Assembly: GCA_021785335.1 (NCBI GenBank)
Contig: JAJYFW010000041.1
Span: 1 to 9,280, forward strand
DNA from: Pseudomonadota bacterium
GTDB lineage: Bacteria > Pseudomonadota > Alphaproteobacteria > Acetobacterales > Acetobacteraceae
Direction: 5' to 3'
Length of the DNA stretch: 9,280 bases
The position numbers were made by a program, and so were the translations under genes. The notes under the pieces are model-generated. The model was not told the origin of the DNA, made no database searches, and saw nothing but the letters and a program-made list of their open reading frames with translations. Positions 7,006 through 9,280 of the stretch are shown here, piece after piece (position 1 is the first letter of the stretch; the number at the start of each line of letters is the position of its first letter).

Positions 7006-7300
7006 CCATAGGCGCTAAGATAGCTTGCGGGCTGCTGTGTTTGGGCGATGCAGCCCGTTGTTGCCAAACGCCATCGATACGGGGGTGGCCAGGCCCCACC
7101 TCACCCCGGCCCTCTCCGCCCCAACGGGGCGGAGAGGGAGCGCATCAGGCGGCGTTACCATGATGGGAGAGCCACCATGCGGGCACCGCTGAACCGCCGT
7201 TTGCTTCTCCCTCTCCGCCCCTGGGGGCGGAGAGGGTCGGGGTGAGGTGGGGGAAAACGTGCCGGTGCAGGTGTCCCCGTTGCTATCCTGGCGCCTATGG
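7006..7300. repeat. Compound inverted-repeat element, MITE-like
   Basis: A nested quasi-palindrome of about 295 bases. The outer arms are 7006-7024 and 7282-7300 and match at 17 of 19 positions (they begin CCATAGGCGC). The middle arms are 7094-7122 and 7224-7252, matching at 28 of 29. Each middle arm is also the side of a local hairpin: 7110-7122 with 7126-7138 (13 perfect bp, loop AAC) and 7209-7221 with 7224-7236. The inner arms 7126-7140 and 7207-7221 match perfectly over 15 bases. A central hairpin pairs 7159-7166 with 7172-7179 (7 of 8). The left spacer (69 bases) is longer than the right (29) and contains an extra 8-bp hairpin, 7028-7035 with 7050-7057. There is no open frame worth calling. 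It looks like a non-autonomous mobile or dispersed repeat. I see no clean target-site duplication. Confidence 0.7.
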
Positions 7301-7360
7301 GTTGCACCCGCCCTCGCAAGGACTCTTTGCTCGACGGTCCGCACTGACTAGGTTCGACGA

Positions 7361-8278
7361 ATGCCCGTCCCTGATTATCAATCCCTTATGCTTCCCGTTT
7401 TGATGGTGTCGGCCGTCGGCGAAATCCGCATAGGTGACGCTGTTGACCGCCTCGCGGAACAACTGGGCCTCACCCAGAATGAGAAAACGCAACTATTGCC
7501 ATCAGGCAAACAGACACTGTTCGGCAACCGCGTTCACTGGGCCAAAACTTACCTCACCAAGGCCGGCCTGCTGGAGAGCACGCGGCGCGGGCATTTCAGG
7601 ATCACCGAACGCGGTCAGCAGGTGATTGCTTCGCATCCTGCGCGCATCGACAACGAATTCCTCAATCAGTTCGCTGAATTCCGCCAGTTCAAAGAAAAGT
7701 CGGCCGAGGACGCAGCGCAGGGCGCGCAGCCGATCGAACCGACGCTCGCAAGCCGCACGGAAACGCCTGATGAAATCATGCGAGTTGCGCACAAGCAGGT
7801 AGAGACATCCCTCGCACAGGATCTGCTCGACCGAGTTCGCAAAGCGCCACCCGCCTTTTTTGAGCGTCTCATCGTCAATCTTCTTCTCGGTATGGGCTAT
7901 GGCGGCTCCGCCGCAGATGCCGGCCGCGCGCTTGGGCGTAGCGGCGACGACGGTGTTGACGGCGTGATCGATCAAGACGCTCTTGGCCTTGACCGCGTCT
8001 ACATTCAGGCCAAGCGCTATGCTGAGGGAAACAACATCGGCGCCGGGGCGATCCGGGACTTCTTTGGAAGCCTCGACCGGCACAAGGCGACGAAGGGCCT
8101 GTTCGTGACCACCTCAACCTTCTCACCGTCCGCTAAGGAAACTGCTGACTTCCTCAGCAAGCGGATCGTCCTGATCGACGGTGAGCAGTTGGCCAGGCTC
8201 ATGATCCGCTACAATGTGGGCTGCCGGATCGAGGAAGTCCTCCACATCAAGAAAGTCGATGAGGACTTCTTCGAGTAG
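7361..8278 (+). CDS. mrr: Mrr-type modification-dependent restriction endonuclease
   Basis: A 305-aa protein, nearly the same length as E. coli Mrr (about 304). Mrr enzymes are type IV restriction nucleases that cut DNA carrying foreign methylation and can also be triggered by stress. The N-terminal domain (residues 1-95) is the Mrr_N winged helix, with VHWAKTYLTKAGLLES and RGHFRITERGQQV as recognition helix and wing. After a linker (about 110-150) comes the PD-(D/E)xK catalytic domain: FFERLIVNLLLGMGYGG with Glu168, GDDGVDGVID with Asp200, and YIQAKRY with Gln216 and Lys218, the Mrr version QxK. KGLFVTTSTFS and IDGEQLARLMIRYNVG close the fold. All key residues are present, so it should be active. 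No methylase or partner nuclease is adjacent. The gene is visibly less GC-rich than the atp genes, suggesting transfer. The ribosome binding site is weak (AGG near 7350). Confidence 0.95.
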   Translation: MPVPDYQSLMLPVLMVSAVGEIRIGDAVDRLAEQLGLTQNEKTQLLPSGKQTLFGNRVHWAKTYLTKAGLLESTRRGHFRITERGQQVIASHPARIDNEFLNQFAEFRQFKEKSAEDAAQGAQPIEPTLASRTETPDEIMRVAHKQVETSLAQDLLDRVRKAPPAFFERLIVNLLLGMGYGGSAADAGRALGRSGDDGVDGVIDQDALGLDRVYIQAKRYAEGNNIGAGAIRDFFGSLDRHKATKGLFVTTSTFSPSAKETADFLSKRIVLIDGEQLARLMIRYNVGCRIEEVLHIKKVDEDFFE

Positions 8279-8331
8279 GTCTGGCGGCATTTCTTGCATC
8301 GAGTAATTACGATATAGAACCATCCGCAAGC

Positions 8332-8361
8332 GTGAGGCGGAAAAGCGCAGCGCATTCCGCC
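8332..8361 (+). repeat. REP-like hairpin upstream of the RAYT remnant
   Basis: GTGA followed by GGCGGAA (8336-8342) pairs with TTCCGCC (8355-8361), with an inner stem GCG/CGC around CAG (8345-8353) and mismatched A residues between. This bulged hairpin with a short 5' tag is the form of repetitive extragenic palindromes recognised by REP-associated tyrosine transposases. A fragment of such a transposase starts 29 bases downstream, which supports the call. Confidence 0.75.
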
Positions 8362-8389
8362 ATTGTCCGAAACAAGGCCTGCGTCGCCG

Positions 8390-8542
8390 ATGCCCCGCGA
8401 TCGCCGCAATCGGGTTCGAGGCGGAACTTCTTTCTTCACCGCGAACCTGCAGGACCGCGGCTCCGATCTGCTGGTCACGCACCTCGGCGCGCTGCGGGAT
8501 GTCGCGCGTAGCGTTCGCGCACGTTCGCCTTATCGGGCTTAA
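8390..8542 (+). pseudogene. RAYT (REP-associated tyrosine transposase), N-terminal fragment
   Basis: A 50-codon frame starting MPRDRRNRVRGGTSFFTANL, followed by SDLLVTHLGALRDVARSVRA. This matches the start I know for RAYT/IS200-like Y1 transposases: MPxYRRxRVPGGTYFFTVNL, then a DLLV helix and ALRDAVRxVR. It ends RSPYRA and stops at TAA 8540-8542, just where the intact family would continue with the strand leading to the HUH (HMH) motif. The HUH histidines and the catalytic tyrosine are therefore absent, so it cannot transpose. The stop lies in DNA that, on the other strand, encodes the nucleotidyltransferase motif, so the transposase was cut by a rearrangement rather than a point mutation. 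AAGG near 8373-8376 may be its old ribosome binding site. Confidence 0.8.
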
Positions 8543-8669
8543 TGAGGATATCGAGGTCTTTGGTGGCGCGCGGCTGTGCGTGAAGCGAGACGGCATGGCC
8601 GCCGACAACGAGGTATTTGACCTTCTCAGCGTTTAAGATGGACAAGAGTTCTTTGAAGTCGGGATACAT
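8475..8669 (-). pseudogene. Nucleotidyltransferase, truncated N-terminal fragment
   Basis: Begins MYPDFKELLSILNAEKVKYLVVGGHAVSLHAQPRATKDLDILIKPD, a clear start of a Pol-beta-like nucleotidyltransferase. The GG.A motif is followed by R.TKDLDI, which supplies the first metal-binding Asp pair. Relatives are about 150-200 aa, of the kind annotated as nucleotidyltransferases of the AbiEii/MNT type. Here family-like sequence ends after KPDKAN (about base 8529) and the frame then runs through RAYT sequence to TGA at 8475-8477, giving 64 aa. The third acidic residue and the C-terminal half are missing, so it should be inactive. The ribosome binding site AAGGA (8681-8685, minus strand) lies inside the upstream partner gene, and the two genes overlap by 44 bases. 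Confidence 0.8.
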
Positions 8670-8829
8670 TGGGTGATGAATCCTTGAGGGCGTAGGCCTC
8701 CGCGGTCAATTCGGTCACGGCGTCCATGCGCTCATGCGCGGGCCGCTGCTGCCAATAGTCGTATTCCTCGGCCTTCATCGCCTCCAGGCTGGCATAGCGC
8801 CGGATCGGGAAGCGGGATTTTCTGTCCAT
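8626..8829 (-). CDS. Small partner protein of the nucleotidyltransferase
   Basis: A 67-aa protein starting MDRKSRFPIRRYASLEAMKA. It continues EEYDYWQQRPAHERMDAVTE, then a helix LTAEAYALKD and the basic end RLQRTLVHLKR. Small genes of this type (YW..RP..ERM, ending RLQRTLVRL) are, from memory, found just before and overlapping nucleotidyltransferases like the one here, so the two probably form one functional cassette, perhaps toxin-antitoxin-like. That role is inference. The frame is intact although its partner is truncated. ATG 8829 and ATG 8841 are both possible starts; neither has a clear ribosome binding site. The longer frame to 8955 would run into the carbonic anhydrase gene and is unlikely. 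Confidence 0.75.
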   Translation of the reverse strand: MDRKSRFPIRRYASLEAMKAEEYDYWQQRPAHERMDAVTELTAEAYALKDSSPNVSRLQRTLVHLKR

Positions 8830-8836
8830 GATCGTA

Positions 8837-8845
8837 ACCATAGCA
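8837..8845 (-). promoter_or_regulatory. Candidate extended -10 promoter for the small partner gene
   Basis: On the minus strand TGCTATGGT (8845-8837) fits the extended -10 form TGnTATnnT. Transcription would start about 8830, directly at ATG 8829, implying a leaderless message. No good -35 is seen, which extended -10 promoters can tolerate. This is inference. Confidence 0.3.
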
Positions 8846-8881
8846 CACGATGCCATCCGAAAACGTTGCTCGCCTCCGGCC

Positions 8882-9280
8882 TCACGCCTCGGCAAACCCC
8901 CCGTCCGCCTGCAACACCCACAGCTTGCCGAAGCGGATATCAAACGTCGCCCCATGCAGGCGCAGCCGCCCGTCGGCCACGCGCCCGGCGATCCAGGGAA
9001 ACGTCAGCAGATTGGCGAGCGACTCCTTCACCACCTCGCGCTCGCATTCCGTTTGCGGGTCGGCCGGCCGGCATTCCAGCACGCGGCGCCTCGCCTTCTC
9101 GGCGATGCGCATCCAGGGGCCGACGAAGTCGCTCGCCTCGGGCGGCGGGCCGTCCAGCAGCGCGCGCACGCCGCCGCACATGCCGTCCCCCATCACGATC
9201 AGGTCCGGCACCTGCCGCACCCGCACGCCGAACTCCAGCGCCGCGCTGGTGGCATGGAAATGCGCGTCGGGCTGGAACGG
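8882..9280 (-). CDS. Beta-carbonic anhydrase, C-terminal part (5' end outside window)
   Basis: The C-terminal 132 residues of a beta-class carbonic anhydrase, which interconverts CO2 and bicarbonate using zinc. Visible landmarks are HATSAALEFGV, the second zinc motif region VMGDGMCGGVRALL, then SDFVGPWM, then KESLANLLTFPWIAGRV and RLHGATFDIRFGKLWVL, all in family order. Zinc is normally held by Cys, Asp (upstream, outside the window), then His-x-x-Cys. The Cys is present (codon 9176-9178), but the His position is Asp, encoded by GAC at minus-strand 9187-9185. This could be a changed metal site, loss of activity, or a sequencing error. It ends at TGA 8882-8884, about 50 bases before the small partner gene on the same strand. 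Confidence 0.9.
   Translation of the reverse strand, partial: PFQPDAHFHATSAALEFGVRVRQVPDLIVMGDGMCGGVRALLDGPPPEASDFVGPWMRIAEKARRRVLECRPADPQTECEREVVKESLANLLTFPWIAGRVADGRLRLHGATFDIRFGKLWVLQADGGFAEA

Noticed and set aside
7006..7300. CRISPR array or tRNA in the gene-free gap
   Set aside because: The repeats are inverted, not regularly spaced direct repeats, and no cloverleaf is visible.
7000..7310. Target-site duplication around the palindromic element
   Set aside because: CACCCG occurs on both sides, but on the right it is offset by a few bases from the arm end, so it is not a clean duplication.
7015..7344. Minus-strand frame of 109 codons over the palindromic element
   Set aside because: Its SPRPSPPPGAERE-type sequence is what translated palindromic repeats commonly give; no protein family evidence.
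8123..8608. Minus-strand frame of 161 codons over the end of mrr and the RAYT fragment
   Set aside because: It crosses the mrr C-terminus and the RAYT remnant in antisense, and its residues match no continuation of the nucleotidyltransferase.

Overview
The window looks like chromosomal DNA of a high-GC alphaproteobacterium, probably order Rhodospirillales / family Acetobacteraceae. The main reason is the F0-only ATP synthase cluster atpI-atpB-atpE-atpF'-atpF with two b-type subunits and no F1 genes attached, an arrangement known from alphaproteobacteria. GC-rich third codon positions across most genes agree. The family-level placement is an impression from protein sequence, not a tested result.

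Layout. 1-2216 (+): the 3' part of a large FtsX-type ABC transporter permease that begins outside the window. 2240-2997 (+): two coupled genes of unknown function, a GNAT-like protein of about 180 aa and a 72-aa protein, in visibly less GC-rich DNA. 3096-3869 (+): a Bax inhibitor-1/YccA-family membrane protein followed by a strong rho-independent terminator (3922-3957). 3980-4027: a palindrome and a candidate sigma-70 promoter with a perfect TTGACA. 4071-6598 (+): the five F0 genes. 6606-6830 (-): a small hypothetical gene running tail-to-tail into atpF. 6831-7360: no gene, but a compound inverted-repeat element (7006-7300) resembling a MITE. 7361-8278 (+): a complete Mrr-type (type IV, modification-dependent) restriction endonuclease. 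8332-8669: a small scar where a REP hairpin plus the N-terminal third of a REP-associated tyrosine transposase (RAYT) meets, head-on, a truncated nucleotidyltransferase gene. 8626-8829 (-): the small partner gene of that nucleotidyltransferase. 8882-9280 (-): the C-terminal part of a beta-carbonic anhydrase.

How it fits together. The first two thirds is ordinary housekeeping sequence: envelope transport, membrane homeostasis and the proton-translocating half of ATP synthase. Subunits a (Arg179), c (Glu58), b and b' all keep their expected features. The last third is an accessory patch: palindromic element, solitary Mrr, RAYT/REP debris and a broken nucleotidyltransferase pair.

The points most worth following up are the RAYT/nucleotidyltransferase junction, the compound palindrome, and a His-to-Asp change at a zinc-ligand position of the carbonic anhydrase. 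I see no clearly new multi-gene system. The coupled pair at 2240-2997 and the small-ORF/nucleotidyltransferase pair are the nearest to undescribed units.
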